A DNA stretch of 64,000 nucleotides from Caulobacteraceae bacterium (GCA_009773335.1 WRPF01000001.1:62001-126000); one strand, 5' to 3'; shown: positions 25,065 through 36,108, numbered from the stretch's first letter. Notes: a model not told the origin generated them from the sequence alone. Translations and numbers: made by a program.

Positions 25065-25364
25065 ATGACCTTGACTCGGGCCGCAGTCGTAAGACTCGGG
25101 CTTTCAGCACTGATTCTCTACCTCGCCGCGCATGGCCTCACCGGCCGGCAGGGGCTGATCAGCTATATGGGCCTGCAGGAGCGGGAACAGGCGCTTGAGG
25201 CCGAACAGGCGCAACTTGAGGCCAAGATCAATGAGCTTGCAGACCGCGCTGAGCGCCTGCGCACGGGCAGCGCCGCGTTTGACCGCGACTATCTTGAGGA
25301 GAGGGCGCGCACCATCCTCGACGCCGCCCATGCCGACGAAGTGCTGATTGACCTGCCCGGCTGA
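25065..25364 (+). CDS. ftsB: FtsB/DivIC-type septum formation initiator
   Basis: Short TM plus coiled coil (LQEREQALEAEQAQLEAKINELADRAERL); eno-ftsB-pdhA synteny. Confidence 0.85.
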   Translation: MTLTRAAVVRLGLSALILYLAAHGLTGRQGLISYMGLQEREQALEAEQAQLEAKINELADRAERLRTGSAAFDRDYLEERARTILDAAHADEVLIDLPG

Positions 25365-25472
25365 CGTTTTCCGGGTCATCAAAAACGCAACCCTGCCCAG
25401 CGGGTCCGCTTGTGTGGACGCCGCCTGACCTGCGACCTACTCTCTCTCCAGATCAGGGAGGTCGCGAAGGTC

Positions 25473-26483
25473 ATGGCGGAAACGATGCGAGCTGATGCCG
25501 GCCGTAGCAGGGGTCCGAAGGCCTCGAAGGACGAGCTGCTCGGCTACTACCGCCAGATGCTTCTCATCCGCCGCTTCGAGGAGCGCGCGGGCCAGCTTTA
25601 CGGCATGGGTCTGATCGGCGGCTTCTGCCACCTCTACATCGGCCAGGAAGCGGTCGTGATCGGCATGCAGGCCGCGATGGCGGAAGGCGATCAGGTCATC
25701 ACCGGCTATCGCGACCACGGCCACATGCTGGCGTGCGGCATGGAAGCCAACGGCGTGATGGCTGAACTCACGGGGCGCTCCGGCGGCTACAGCCGGGGCA
25801 AGGGCGGCTCCATGCACATGTTCAGCCGGGAGAAGAACTTCTTCGGCGGGCACGGCATTGTCGGCGCGCAGGTCTCGCTCGGCACCGGCATCGCCTTCGC
25901 CAACAAGTACCGCAAGAACGACGCGGTGTGTGTCGCGTACTTCGGCGACGGCGCCGCAAACCAGGGCCAGGTCTACGAGAGCTTCAACATGGCGAGCCTG
26001 TGGAAGCTGCCGGTCGTCTACATCGTGGAGAACAACCAGTACGCCATGGGCACGGCCGTGCAGCGGTCTTCGTCAGAGACCCATCTCTACAAACGGGGTG
26101 TCAGCTTCAATATTCCCGGCGAGGAAGTGGACGGCATGGACGTCGTCGCGGTGCGCGAGGCCGGCAGGAAGGCGCTGGCGCGGGCGCGCAAGGGCGATGG
26201 CCCGACGCTGCTCGAGATGAAAACCTACCGCTATCGCGGCCATTCCATGTCCGATCCCGCGAAGTACCGCACGCGCGAGGAAGTCGACGAAGTGAAGGCG
26301 CATCGCGATCCGATCGACCACGTGAAGGCGCTGCTGATCGAGCTTGGGCACGCGGACGAAGAGGCGCTCAAGGAAATCGATCGCGATATCCGCGCCATCG
26401 TGACGGCGTCTGCTGAATTTGCGCAACAGAGCCCCGAGCCCGACGCCGGCGAGCTGATGACAGACATCCTGGTGGGCGCATAG
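25473..26483 (+). CDS. pdhA: pyruvate dehydrogenase E1 alpha
   Basis: RRFEERAGQLYGMGLIGGFCHLYIGQEA; ThDP-binding GDGAANQGQVYESFNMA. Confidence 0.95.
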   Translation: MAETMRADAGRSRGPKASKDELLGYYRQMLLIRRFEERAGQLYGMGLIGGFCHLYIGQEAVVIGMQAAMAEGDQVITGYRDHGHMLACGMEANGVMAELTGRSGGYSRGKGGSMHMFSREKNFFGGHGIVGAQVSLGTGIAFANKYRKNDAVCVAYFGDGAANQGQVYESFNMASLWKLPVVYIVENNQYAMGTAVQRSSSETHLYKRGVSFNIPGEEVDGMDVVAVREAGRKALARARKGDGPTLLEMKTYRYRGHSMSDPAKYRTREEVDEVKAHRDPIDHVKALLIELGHADEEALKEIDRDIRAIVTASAEFAQQSPEPDAGELMTDILVGA

Positions 26484-26485
26484 GG

Positions 26486-26782
26486 ATGCTGGACCTCAAC
26501 GCCGCGCCGTTCATCCTGCAGATCGCCTTCTTCGGCGCTGCGGGCGCGTCGTTCGTGTTCGCACATCTGAAAAACCTCGCGGCGCAAAGGCAATCCGGCG
26601 AGAGTGGCAACCCCGCCCGACGCTGGCGCTTCTGGCGCCACCCACATCTTGCGGCGCCCGAAAGTGCAGCGGTCACACAATTGAGGCAGGCCTCGCTCAT
26701 GCAGAGCATCTGGGGCTTTGTTTTCCTCGTCGCCGGTTTCCTCACCCCCCTTATCTTCCGCTTCTTCCACATCGGACCCTGA
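26486..26782 (+). CDS. Small membrane protein inside pdh operon
   Basis: 98 aa, two hydrophobic segments, located between pdhA and pdhB with 2-bp gaps. Confidence 0.6.
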   Translation: MLDLNAAPFILQIAFFGAAGASFVFAHLKNLAAQRQSGESGNPARRWRFWRHPHLAAPESAAVTQLRQASLMQSIWGFVFLVAGFLTPLIFRFFHIGP

Positions 26783-26783
26783 C

Positions 26784-28202
26784 ATGAGCCTGCAAATCCT
26801 GATGCCCGCGCTCTCGCCGACGATGGAGGAGGGCAATCTCGCGAAGTGGCTGGTGAAGGAGGGCGACGCGATCGCGCCCGGCCAGATCATCGCCGAGATC
26901 GAGACCGACAAGGCGACGATGGAAGTCGAGGCCGTCGACGAAGGCGTGATCGAGGCGCTTCTCGTGCCGGAAGGCGCGCAGGGCGTGAAGGTCAACACGC
27001 CGATTGCGGAGTTGCGGAATGACGACACTGCTTCACCCTCCCCCTTGCGGGGAGGGTCGGCGGCGGAGCCGCCGGGGAGGGGGGCGGACGTCACAAGCGC
27101 TGACAGCCCGCCCGTCGCCAAGACGGACCCCTCTCCTGCACGCCCCCCACCCCCCACCCCCTCCCCGCAAGGGGGAGGGGGCTTGAGCGCCGACCCAGAA
27201 ATTCCCGCCGGTACGCAGATGGTGAAGATCACCGTGCGCGATGCGTTGCGCGATGCGATGGCGGAGGAAATGCGCCGCGATCGCGACGTGTTCGTGATCG
27301 GCGAGGAAGTCGCGCAGTATCAGGGCGCCTACAAGGTCACACGCGGGCTGCTTGAGGAATTCGGCTCGGATCGCGTTGTGGACACGCCGATCACCGAGCA
27401 TGGCTTTGCGGGGCTTGGCGCGGGCGCTGCCATGGCGGGGCTGAAGCCGGTCGTCGAGTTCATGACGTTCAACTTCGCGATGCAGGCCATCGACCACATC
27501 ATCAATTCATCGGCCAAGACGCTCTACATGTCCGGCGGGCAGATCACGAACCCGATCGTGTTCCGCGGGCCGAACGGCGCGGCCAGTCGCGTCGCCGCCC
27601 AGCACAGTCAGGACTATTCGAGCTGGTACGCGCATGTGCCGGGACTCATCGTGATCGCACCCTACGACGCGGCGGACGCGAAAGGATTGCTGAAAGCGGC
27701 GATCCGCAATCCGAACCCCGTCGTCTTCCTCGAACATGAAATGCTCTACGGCACGGAGTTCGAGATTCCGGACGTGCCCGACTGGATCGTGCCGATCGGC
27801 AAGGCGAAGGTGCGTCGCGTCGGCCGCGACGTGACGATCACTGCGCATGCCCGCATGGTGGGTTTTGCCTTGAAAGCCGCCGAACTGCTCGCCGCCGACG
27901 GCATCGACGCCGAAGTCATCGACCTGCGCACATTGCGTCCGCTGGACACCGCCACCGTCATCGAGAGCGTGAAGAAAACGAGCCGCCTCGTGACGGCGGA
28001 GGAGGGGTGGGGCCGCATGGGCGTCGGCGCCGAGATCTGCGCGGCCGTCGTTGCCGAAGCCTTCGACTACCTCGATGCGCCGCCGACCCGCGTGCATCAG
28101 ATCGACTCCCCGCTCGCCTACGCAGCCAATCTCGAAAAGCTCGCCATGCCGAACGAGACGAACATCGTCGAGGCCGTTAAGGCAGTCTGCTACCGGAGAT
28201 GA
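26784..28202 (+). CDS. pdhB: pyruvate dehydrogenase E1 beta with N-terminal lipoyl domain
   Basis: Lipoyl domain [16 protein letters not shown], then transketolase beta domain [37 protein letters not shown]. Confidence 0.95.
   Translation: MSLQILMPALSPTMEEGNLAKWLVKEGDAIAPGQIIAEIETDKATMEVEAVDEGVIEALLVPEGAQGVKVNTPIAELRNDDTASPSPLRGGSAAEPPGRGADVTSADSPPVAKTDPSPARPPPPTPSPQGGGGLSADPEIPAGTQMVKITVRDALRDAMAEEMRRDRDVFVIGEEVAQYQGAYKVTRGLLEEFGSDRVVDTPITEHGFAGLGAGAAMAGLKPVVEFMTFNFAMQAIDHIINSSAKTLYMSGGQITNPIVFRGPNGAASRVAAQHSQDYSSWYAHVPGLIVIAPYDAADAKGLLKAAIRNPNPVVFLEHEMLYGTEFEIPDVPDWIVPIGKAKVRRVGRDVTITAHARMVGFALKAAELLAADGIDAEVIDLRTLRPLDTATVIESVKKTSRLVTAEEGWGRMGVGAEICAAVVAEAFDYLDAPPTRVHQIDSPLAYAANLEKLAMPNETNIVEAVKAVCYRR
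27036..27179. repeat. Palindromic interspersed-type element inside pdhB linker
   Basis: 21-bp perfect inverted repeats ccctcccccttgcggggaggg (27036-27056) / ccctccccgcaagggggaggg (27159-27179), plus nested 13-bp arms with one mismatch (27074-27086 / 27141-27153); length 144 bp = 48 codons. Confidence 0.8.
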
Positions 28203-28204
28203 AT

Positions 28205-28591
28205 GCCATGTCCCATCGCGTCATCCATTTCGAAGTTCATGCTGAAAACCCGGCTGCCGCCGCCAAGTGGTATGGGGAGCTGTTTGGCTGGAAAACGCAG
28301 GAGCTCTATGGCGGCGAGTATTTCCTCGTCATGACGGGCGATGGCCCCGGAATCGACGGCGGCATCCTGCGGCGTCGCGGACCGGCCGCTGCGGCCGGCG
28401 GGCCGGTGAATGCGTTCGTCTGCACCATCGGGGTCGACGACATCGATGCGCACTGGGCGAAAGCGCTCGCTGCCGGTGCTGGAGAAGCGCTGCCCAAGAT
28501 GGCGGTGCCGGGCGTCGGCTGGAGCGCCTATGTCCACGACCCGTTCGGCAATATCGTCGGCATGCATCAGGCAGACCCGGGCGCCAAGTAA
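28205..28591 (+). CDS. VOC (glyoxalase/dioxygenase) superfamily protein
   Basis: VIHFEVHAENPAAAAKWYGELFGWK; C-terminal DPFGNIVGM; start could be 28199 or a later ATG. Confidence 0.85.
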   Translation, partial: AMSHRVIHFEVHAENPAAAAKWYGELFGWKTQELYGGEYFLVMTGDGPGIDGGILRRRGPAAAAGGPVNAFVCTIGVDDIDAHWAKALAAGAGEALPKMAVPGVGWSAYVHDPFGNIVGMHQADPGAK

Positions 28592-28604
28592 GGGAAGCGA
28601 AGCC

Positions 28605-29060
28605 ATGACCGAGGGAGAAGTCGTCGAAGTCCTCGTCACGCAGACGAGCATATTGCTGGCCGCGGTCGGCGTGTTCTTTTCCGTGGTGTCGGTCTATCTC
28701 GCGGGGCTCAATTATTTCCTCGCCGAGGAGACCGCGGTCACCCGATTCATCGCGCTTTTCTTCGTCACCATCGCGCTCGTGATGGTCGTGGTGATCATGT
28801 ACGGAGCGCAGGTGCAGCACACGGGTCTTGTCGCGCGGCTTGTCGAACTCAACGCCTCTGACGCGCTGACGGCCGCCGGCAAGGCCGCGCTCGGCAACAA
28901 TACTGCGGGTCTGCACTACATGCGCGGTCGCGTGCTCACCGTCGACGAAGCCGTCGTCTATGTGACATGGGCATCCGCCGCGCTCACCTATTTGAGCCTC
29001 GTCTTCCTCACCTTCTTCTACAAATGGCGCGGCCGCGCCAATCTCAGAGACATGCCATGA
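28605..29060 (+). CDS. Small multi-TM membrane protein inside pdh operon
   Basis: About four hydrophobic segments; lies between the VOC gene and pdhC, overlapping the pdhC start by 4 bp. Confidence 0.65.
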   Translation: MTEGEVVEVLVTQTSILLAAVGVFFSVVSVYLAGLNYFLAEETAVTRFIALFFVTIALVMVVVIMYGAQVQHTGLVARLVELNASDALTAAGKAALGNNTAGLHYMRGRVLTVDEAVVYVTWASAALTYLSLVFLTFFYKWRGRANLRDMP

Positions 29061-30328
29061 CCGACATCCTCATGCCCGCCCTCTCGCCCACGATGGAGGA
29101 GGGCGGTCTCGCGAAATGGCTGGTCAAACCCGGCGATACGGTGACGGCCGGCCAGGTCATCGCCGAGATCGAAACCGACAAGGCGACTATGGAAGTCGAG
29201 GCCGTGGACGAAGGCGTCGTCGAGGCGCTGCTCGTGGAGGCCGGCGCGCAGGGCGTGAAGGTGAACACGCCGATCGCAAGACTGAAGGCGGAAGGCGGCG
29301 CGCCTGCGCCGAAGAACGCGCCGCCGTTACGTGACTCTGCGCCAAAAGCCGAAACGCCAAAGGCCGTGGCGGAACCTGCGCGCGCGCCGTCGCCAGTATC
29401 GACGGGCGGTGATCGCATCGTCGCTTCACCGCTGGCGAAGCGCATCGCGCAACAGGCGGGCATTGATCTCTCTGGTCTTGCAGGCAGCGGTCCTGGCGGA
29501 CGTATCGTAAAAGCGGACGTCGAAGCCGCGATGCGCCGCGCGCCGCAAGCGCCTCCGCAACCCAACGGCTCACGCGCGCTCACCGTGCCGCAGCAGGCGC
29601 CGGTTCCCAAGACGCTCGAACAGCTCGGTATCGCGCCGGGCAGCTACGACCTCGTACCGCTCGACATGATGCGCAAGACTATCGCGCGTCGCCTCACAGA
29701 CAGCTTCCGCGACATCCCGCATTTCCCGCTCACCATCGATCTCGAGATCGACCGGTTGCTCAAGGCGCGTGGCGAGATCAATGCGCGTTTCGCCGACCAC
29801 GGCGTGAAGATCTCCGTCAACGACATCATCATCAAGGCCTGCGCGCTGGCGCTCACGCGCGTACCGGACTCGAACGCGAGCTACACGCCGGAAGGCATCG
29901 CGCTGCATCATCACGCGGACGTCGCGGTGGCCGTCGCCATCGACGGCGGGCTCATCACGCCAATTATCCGACAGGCCGAAACCAAGGGGCTCGCTGCGAT
30001 CAGCGCGGAAATGGCCGACCTCGCGGCGCGCGCGCGCGACCGCAAGCTGAAGCCGCACGAGTATCAGGGCGGCACGTTCTCGCTCTCCAATCTCGGCATG
30101 ATGGGCATCAAGAGCTTCTCGTCGATCCTGAACGAGCCGCAGGGCATGATCATGAGCGTCGGCGCCGGCGAAAAACGCCCGATCGTGAAGAACGACGCGC
30201 TGGCCATCGCCACAGTGATGACCGTGACGCTGACCTGCGATCACCGCGTGGTGGACGGCGCCATCGGCAGCGCTTTCCTGAAGGCGTTCAAGGGCTTCAT
30301 CGAAGACCCTATGGCGATGCTGTTGTAG
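29057..30328 (+). CDS. pdhC: dihydrolipoamide acetyltransferase (E2 of PDH)
   Basis: Lipoyl domain, E3-binding domain ([37 protein letters not shown]), catalytic DHRVVDGA. Confidence 0.95.
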   Translation: MTDILMPALSPTMEEGGLAKWLVKPGDTVTAGQVIAEIETDKATMEVEAVDEGVVEALLVEAGAQGVKVNTPIARLKAEGGAPAPKNAPPLRDSAPKAETPKAVAEPARAPSPVSTGGDRIVASPLAKRIAQQAGIDLSGLAGSGPGGRIVKADVEAAMRRAPQAPPQPNGSRALTVPQQAPVPKTLEQLGIAPGSYDLVPLDMMRKTIARRLTDSFRDIPHFPLTIDLEIDRLLKARGEINARFADHGVKISVNDIIIKACALALTRVPDSNASYTPEGIALHHHADVAVAVAIDGGLITPIIRQAETKGLAAISAEMADLAARARDRKLKPHEYQGGTFSLSNLGMMGIKSFSSILNEPQGMIMSVGAGEKRPIVKNDALAIATVMTVTLTCDHRVVDGAIGSAFLKAFKGFIEDPMAMLL

Positions 30329-30371
30329 GCGAGACTAGGCTCCAACAGGGGCGCTTGGATGGGAGGACGAA

Positions 30372-30590
30372 ATGGCGACGAAAGTAATGATGTCCACGGA
30401 GGGCGTGGAAGTGTCACGTGTTGAGAGTGCACCAGTCTTCGAGGTCAAGGATGACAAACGCGGCGTCATCGGCGATCTGACCGTGAGCACCGGCGGCGTT
30501 CGCTGGCGTTCGAAGTTCGGGCGCGAGCCTGTGATGCTTCCCTGGGACGAGTTCGACGAGCTCATGAAGGCGCAAGCTGCAAAGAAGTAG
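30372..30590 (+). CDS. Hypothetical protein, 72 aa
   Basis: Plausible start, codon use and position; no family recognised. Confidence 0.5.
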   Translation: MATKVMMSTEGVEVSRVESAPVFEVKDDKRGVIGDLTVSTGGVRWRSKFGREPVMLPWDEFDELMKAQAAKK

Positions 30591-30850
30591 CGAAGACCGC
30601 TCAAGCCACGCCCCTCTTCACAAGGGCCGTAGCTGGGGGCTCGGAAGCGAGCCGGAGAGATTCGCATTCGCTCACTTCTCCGGCCCGATCGTCTTCAGCG
30701 CCATCGTGAGAAACATGCAGTGACCGACCAGCCACTTTGTCCGGTAACGCCGCCCGCCGCCGTTTCATGCGCGCTGACGCCTGTTCGCGCCGGCAAAATC
30801 TGAAACCCCAAACACGCGACGACTCGCGCCGGAACCGCTAAACCAGCCCC

Positions 30851-31495
30851 ATGCTCGATCTCTTCCTCGCCGCCTTCGTCACCTTTTTCGTGGTGATCGA
30901 CCCGCCGGGCGTGGCGCCTATGTTCGCCTCGCTGACGCAGGACATGACCCGGGACTGGCGCCGGGCGATGGCGTTCAAGAGCGTGTTCATCGCCACGCTG
31001 ATCCTCGGCGGCTTCGCCTTCGGCGGCCAATGGCTGCTGCAGAAGCTCCACGTATCGCTCGACGCCTTCCGCATCGCCGGCGGCATGCTGCTTTTTCTGA
31101 TCGCCGTCGACATGCTGTTCGAGAAACAGACCGAGCGCCGCGAGGAGCGCAACCAGAAGGTCATCGAGGACCGAAAGGCGCACCCAGGCGAGCATGACGA
31201 CATCTCGGTGTTCCCGCTCGCCATTCCGCTGATCGCAGGCCCCGGCGCCATCGCGACGATGATTCTCTACTTCACCCAGAATACCGGCGCGATGGAACGC
31301 GCTGCCATCCTTGCCGGCGCCGGTGCAAATCTCGCGCTGACGCTGATCACGTTCCTCGTCGCGGGGCCGTTGACGCGCCTGATGGGCGCGACGGTCGCCT
31401 CGATGATCACGCGCATCTTCGGCATTATCCTGGCGGCGCTCGCCGCGCAGTTCGTCGTCGACGGCATCGTCGGCGCCTTCGGTCTGAAATCCTGA
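30851..31495 (+). CDS. MarC/NAAT family integral membrane protein
   Basis: FFVVIDPPGVAPMFASLT, IPLIAGPGAIATMI motifs. Confidence 0.9.
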   Translation: MLDLFLAAFVTFFVVIDPPGVAPMFASLTQDMTRDWRRAMAFKSVFIATLILGGFAFGGQWLLQKLHVSLDAFRIAGGMLLFLIAVDMLFEKQTERREERNQKVIEDRKAHPGEHDDISVFPLAIPLIAGPGAIATMILYFTQNTGAMERAAILAGAGANLALTLITFLVAGPLTRLMGATVASMITRIFGIILAALAAQFVVDGIVGAFGLKS

Positions 31496-31511
31496 ACCTC
31501 GGGCGGAACAC

Positions 31512-32918
31512 ATGAGCCAGTTCGATCTCATCGTCATCGGCGCCGGCCCCGGCGGATACGTCGCCGCCATCCGGGCGGCCCAGCTCGGCATGAAAGTCGC
31601 GATCGTCGAGCGTGATCAGCTCGGCGGCGTGTGCCTCAACTGGGGCTGCATACCGACGAAGGCGCTGCTGCGAACGGCGGAAGTCTATCGCAACATGCAG
31701 CACGCAAAGGACTTCGGACTGTCGGCGGACAACATCCGCTTCGATCCAAAGGCTGTCGTCGATCGTTCGCGCAAAGTCGCGGGGCGACTGTCGGGCGGCG
31801 TGGCCTTCCTGATGAAGAAAAACAAGATTCAGGTGATCGCGGGAACCGCGCGGCTCGAGAAGGGAGGCGCCGCGCCGAAGTGCGTCGTGAAGGACAAGGA
31901 CGGCAAGGAGGCGACCTACGACGCAAAGCACGTAGTCCTCGCCACCGGCGCACGCGCGCGAACGATCCCGCAGGCGGGTCTCGCGCCCGACGGCAAGCGC
32001 ATCTGGAGCTATCGCGAAGCGATGACGCCGCCGGAGTGGCCGCAGTCGCTGCTCGTGTTCGGCTCGGGCGCCATCGGCATTGAGTTCGCGAGCTTCTACG
32101 CGGCGCTCGGCGTGAAGGTGACAGTTGTCGAAATGCTCGATCGCATCCTGCCGGTGGAAGACGAGGAGATTTCCGCTTTCGCGAGGAAGCGCTTCGAGAA
32201 AGAAGGCATCACCATCCGCACGTCCTGCGCCGCGAGCAGTCTCAAGGCCACCGCCAGCGGCGTCGAGGCGGTCGTCGAGAGCGGCGGCAAGAAGGAAACG
32301 CTGACGGCCTCGCACGCCATCGTCGCCGTGGGCATTTCAGCTAACACGGAAAATCTCGGCCTCGAAGCGCTCGGCGTGAAGCTGGAAAAAGGGAATGTCG
32401 TCACCGACGGCGCATGCCGGACGAACGTCGGCGGTCTCTACGCCATCGGCGACGTCGCCGGCGCGCCATGGCTGGCGCACAAGGCGAGCCACGAAGGCGT
32501 CATCTGCGTCGAGGCCATCTCGGGCAAACATCCCCACGCCATGGTCAAGGAGCGCATCCCCGGCTGCACCTATTCGCATCCGCAGGTCGCCAGCGTCGGC
32601 CTCACCGAAGCTAAGGCGAAGGCCACGGGCAGGGAGGTCCGCGTTGGACGCTTTCCGTTCGCCGGCAACGGCAAGGCCATCGCGCTCGGCGAAGACCAGG
32701 GGATGGTGAAGACGGTGTTCGACGCCAGGACCGGCGAACTGCTGGGCGCGCACATGGTGGGCGCCGAAGTCACCGAACTCATCCAGGGTTATGCGATCGC
32801 CATGCAGGCTGAGGCGACGGAAGAGACGCTCGCCTCAACGATCTTCCCGCACCCGACGCTCAGCGAGATGATGCATGAGGCCGTGCTGGACGCATACGGA
32901 CGCGCGCTACACACCTGA
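31512..32918 (+). CDS. lpdA: dihydrolipoyl dehydrogenase
   Basis: DLIVIGAGPGGYVAAIRAAQLG, GGVCLNWGCIPTKALL, C-terminal HPHPTLSEMMHEA-like motif. Confidence 0.95.
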   Translation: MSQFDLIVIGAGPGGYVAAIRAAQLGMKVAIVERDQLGGVCLNWGCIPTKALLRTAEVYRNMQHAKDFGLSADNIRFDPKAVVDRSRKVAGRLSGGVAFLMKKNKIQVIAGTARLEKGGAAPKCVVKDKDGKEATYDAKHVVLATGARARTIPQAGLAPDGKRIWSYREAMTPPEWPQSLLVFGSGAIGIEFASFYAALGVKVTVVEMLDRILPVEDEEISAFARKRFEKEGITIRTSCAASSLKATASGVEAVVESGGKKETLTASHAIVAVGISANTENLGLEALGVKLEKGNVVTDGACRTNVGGLYAIGDVAGAPWLAHKASHEGVICVEAISGKHPHAMVKERIPGCTYSHPQVASVGLTEAKAKATGREVRVGRFPFAGNGKAIALGEDQGMVKTVFDARTGELLGAHMVGAEVTELIQGYAIAMQAEATEETLASTIFPHPTLSEMMHEAVLDAYGRALHT

Positions 32919-32924
32919 GCCGGG

Positions 32925-34556
32925 TCAGGCAGCGTCCTGCAGGCGGATCGCATCCTCGGCCATCTTCTGCACGGTGACGTAGTCCGTCTTGCCGGTGCCG
33001 AGCACTGGAATCTCGGCGACCTTCAGCACCTTCTTCGGCACCGCGATTTCAGGCGCGCCGTTGCGTTGCGCCCATTCGAGGATCTTGCCGTAGTCGGCGT
33101 CCGGCGCATCGGAGAGCAGCACCACGCGCTCGCCCTTGCGAGCGTCCGGCAAAGAGACTGCGGCGTGTCGGTGCTCCGGCCAGACGGCGGATGCAAAGCC
33201 TTCGACCTGGTTGAGCGAGACCATCTCGCCGCCAATCTTCGCAAACCGCTTCACGCGGCCGATAATGCTGACAAAGCCTTCGTCGTCGATAGAGACCACG
33301 TCGCCCGTATCGTGCCAGCCGTCGGCGATCTCCTCCATGCCGCCATCGGCCAGGAGATAGCCGCGCATGACGTTCGGACCGCGCACCACGAGCTTCTTGC
33401 CATCCGAAATGCCGGGCACGTCGTCGAGCCGAATTTCCATGCCGGGCAGGAGCCGTCCGACCGACCCGTGGACGTTCGCGCCGCCGGGCTGTCCGCGCGG
33501 CTGGTTCACCGCAATCACCGGCGAGGCTTCGGTGGCGCCGTAGCCCTCCAGCAATTCGACGCCGAAACGACGCTGGTAGAGTTCGCGCGTTTCCGGCTTC
33601 ACCTTCTCCGCGCCGAGCACGCAGAATTTCAGGCACTTCAGGCCATCGCCCTTGGCGCTGCGCGCGTACTGGTGGGCGAACGTGTCGGTGGCGAAGAGAA
33701 TGTTGGCGCCGCACTCCGCGATGAGTTGCGGGATTTCCTTGAAGTGGAGCGGCGACGGATAGAGAAACACCTTCCGGCCGATCAGCAGCGGCAGCAGCGT
33801 GCCGCCGGTCAGGCCGTAGCAATGGAACATCGGCAGCGGGTTGAAGAAGACCCAGTCCGGCGCGAAATCGACGTGGGCGGCGACCTGCTCGACGTTCGCG
33901 ACGATATTCGCGTGGCTGAGCACCGCGCCCTTGGGCGTGCCAAAACTGCCCGACGTGAAAAGGATGACGCCCGGATCGTCCGGGCTGCCGTTGGCGCTGA
34001 AGGCCTTCGGGAAGAAGCCCTTCACCAGCGCGCCGAGCTTGTCGCCAAGTCCGATCTTCTCGCGCACATCTTCAAGATAGGTGAGCGCGATGTCGCGACC
34101 GATCTCCCGCGTCAGCGGTTGAAGATTTCCGGCATCGACGAATTTGTGGGCGGTCAGCACGCGTCTCACACCGGCGGCCTTGCAGGCGCCCTTGATGTTC
34201 GCCGATCCGGCGGTGAAGTTCAGCATCACCGGCGTGCGGCCGATGGCGTGCAGCGCAAAGAACACCACGGTCGCACCGACGCCCGACGGCAGCAGGACAC
34301 CCACGTGCTCGCGTGGCGAGGTCAGCGCCTTGAGCTTGCCGCCAAGCGCGAACGCCGCCCGGACGAGGTCGTCGTAGGTCAGGACCTTGCGGTCGTGGTC
34401 CTCGAGAATCCCGGTCTTGCCGCCGGCCTCGGCGCGCGCCCTCAGAAGGGCGTCGAAGAGCGTGATGCGGGTGCGCGCCACATCGAACCGTCTCTGCCCC
34501 ATGCGTCTCTTGCTCCCAGACCATGCGTCATTTTTGCCGCGTGAAATTTGTTTCAC
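32925..34556 (-). CDS. AMP-dependent synthetase/ligase (acyl-CoA/acyl-ACP synthetase-like)
   Basis: ILFTSGSFGTPKGAVLSHANI, EGYGATEASPVIAVN, WHDTGDVVSIDDEGFVSIIGRVKRF. Confidence 0.88.
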   Translation of the reverse strand: MKQISRGKNDAWSGSKRRMGQRRFDVARTRITLFDALLRARAEAGGKTGILEDHDRKVLTYDDLVRAAFALGGKLKALTSPREHVGVLLPSGVGATVVFFALHAIGRTPVMLNFTAGSANIKGACKAAGVRRVLTAHKFVDAGNLQPLTREIGRDIALTYLEDVREKIGLGDKLGALVKGFFPKAFSANGSPDDPGVILFTSGSFGTPKGAVLSHANIVANVEQVAAHVDFAPDWVFFNPLPMFHCYGLTGGTLLPLLIGRKVFLYPSPLHFKEIPQLIAECGANILFATDTFAHQYARSAKGDGLKCLKFCVLGAEKVKPETRELYQRRFGVELLEGYGATEASPVIAVNQPRGQPGGANVHGSVGRLLPGMEIRLDDVPGISDGKKLVVRGPNVMRGYLLADGGMEEIADGWHDTGDVVSIDDEGFVSIIGRVKRFAKIGGEMVSLNQVEGFASAVWPEHRHAAVSLPDARKGERVVLLSDAPDADYGKILEWAQRNGAPEIAVPKKVLKVAEIPVLGTGKTDYVTVQKMAEDAIRLQDAA

Positions 34557-34606
34557 GCCTGTAACAACGCTAACCGATGTCTTCCGTTTGGCAAGGCTGA
34601 CGCGCG

Positions 34607-35641
34607 TTGAAACGCATTGATCCGCTCCCCGGAACCGCCCATGTTCCGTTCGTGGCGACCCTCATAGATACCGTTTCCGGCGAAAATCCACCCCAATCCG
34701 GGTCGGAGCCGGTCGTGCACCGACATCCCGAGAAGCGGGAGCGGCCGGATACGGCTGTGCTGCGCAAGCCCGACTGGATCCGGGTCAAGGCGCCCACCGG
34801 GGCGGAGTACCAGAAGACCCGCGACATCGTGCGGGAGAACAGACTGGTCACGGTCTGCGAGGAGGCGGCCTGCCCGAACATGGGCGAATGCTGGCAGCAA
34901 CGCCACGCGACCTTCATGATCCTCGGCGAGACCTGCACCCGCGCCTGCAGCTTCTGCAACGTCGCGACAGGATTGCCCGGCCCGCTGGACCCAGAAGAGC
35001 CGGCAAGCGTGGCCCGGGCCGTCGCCCAGATGGAGCTGGCGCATGTGGTCGTGACGTCAGTCGACCGTGACGATCTGGAAGATGGCGGTGCGCAGCATTT
35101 CGTCGAGACGATCGCGGCCATCCGCGGGGCTTCGCCGGCGACAACCATCGAGATCCTGACGCCGGATTTCCTGCGCAAGCCCGGCGCGGCGGAGCGCGTG
35201 ATCGACGCGGCGCCTGACGTGTTCAACCACAATCTGGAAACCGTGCCGCGCCTCTATCTGCAGATCCGCCCCGGCGCGCGCTACTACCACTCGCTGCGCC
35301 TGCTGGAGCGCGTGAAGGAGCGCAATCCAAAGCTGTTCACGAAGTCCGGTCTCATGGTCGGTCTGGGCGAGAGTCGCGCGGAAATCATCCAGGTCATGGA
35401 CGATATGCGTACCGCCGGCGTCGACTTCCTCACGATCGGCCAGTACCTGCAGCCGACCCGCAAGCACGCTGCGATCGACCGTTACTGGACGCCGGAAGAA
35501 TTCAAAGGGCTCGAAACCATAGCCCTGGCCAAGGGCTTCCTGATGGTGTCCGCCAGCCCGCTGACCCGATCAAGCCACCATGCCGGCGAGGATTTTCTCA
35601 AACTACGCGCCGCGCGCGCGAGCTTCGACGCCGCTCAATGA
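34607..35641 (+). CDS. lipA: lipoyl synthase
   Basis: [13 protein letters not shown] and CTRACSFC radical-SAM motif; start uncertain (TTG at 34607 or a later codon). Confidence 0.95.
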   Translation: MKRIDPLPGTAHVPFVATLIDTVSGENPPQSGSEPVVHRHPEKRERPDTAVLRKPDWIRVKAPTGAEYQKTRDIVRENRLVTVCEEAACPNMGECWQQRHATFMILGETCTRACSFCNVATGLPGPLDPEEPASVARAVAQMELAHVVVTSVDRDDLEDGGAQHFVETIAAIRGASPATTIEILTPDFLRKPGAAERVIDAAPDVFNHNLETVPRLYLQIRPGARYYHSLRLLERVKERNPKLFTKSGLMVGLGESRAEIIQVMDDMRTAGVDFLTIGQYLQPTRKHAAIDRYWTPEEFKGLETIALAKGFLMVSASPLTRSSHHAGEDFLKLRAARASFDAAQ

Positions 35642-36108
35642 CGGCAAAAACGCTCGAAGCGCAGCGCCGCCTGCCGTACGCGCCGGAGGCGCTCTGCGCG
35701 ATGGTCGGCGACGTCCGCGCCTACCCTGACTTCATTCCATGGATCGAGGACCTGAAGGTTACCGGCGAGAAAGAGCACGGCGGCGTGCGGGAAGCAGTGG
35801 CGCACGTGCGCATCGGCTGGAAGCACATACAGGAGCGCTTCTCCACCAAGGTGCGTTGCGCGCCGGCGGCGGGGGAGGTGGACGTCTCGCTGGTGAGCGG
35901 CCCGTTCCGCACCTTGCGCAACGAATGGCGTTTCTCTCCGGATGGAGCCGGCGGGTCCAATGTGCGCTTCCGGATCGCGTACGACTTCAAGAACCCGATC
36001 CTCAACGCTCTCGTGAAAGCCAACCGGGAAAAGGTCGTTGCGCGCATAATGGCGGCGTTTGAGGCTGAAGCCGCACGCCGCTGCGGCGTCGCACAGCCGA
36101 CTGTCTAG
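35638..36108 (+). CDS. RatA/COQ10-family START-domain protein
   Basis: [30 protein letters not shown]; directly after lipA. Confidence 0.88.
   Translation: MTAKTLEAQRRLPYAPEALCAMVGDVRAYPDFIPWIEDLKVTGEKEHGGVREAVAHVRIGWKHIQERFSTKVRCAPAAGEVDVSLVSGPFRTLRNEWRFSPDGAGGSNVRFRIAYDFKNPILNALVKANREKVVARIMAAFEAEAARRCGVAQPTV

Noticed and set aside
30590-30850. Small inverted repeats (ggctcg-gaag-cgagcc; ccggaga..tctccgg) between the 72-aa gene and marC-like gene
   Set aside because: Stems of 6-7 bp in GC-rich DNA are expected by chance; no T-tract or consistent placement.
33066-34544. 492-aa plus-strand ORF antisense to the AMP-ligase gene
   Set aside because: Antisense to a clear enzyme gene; no start-site context or domain signal.
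35638-36108. RatA annotation as a toxin of a toxin-antitoxin system
   Set aside because: No antitoxin partner; START-domain/COQ10-like protein in conserved lipA neighbourhood, more likely a housekeeping ubiquinone-binding protein.
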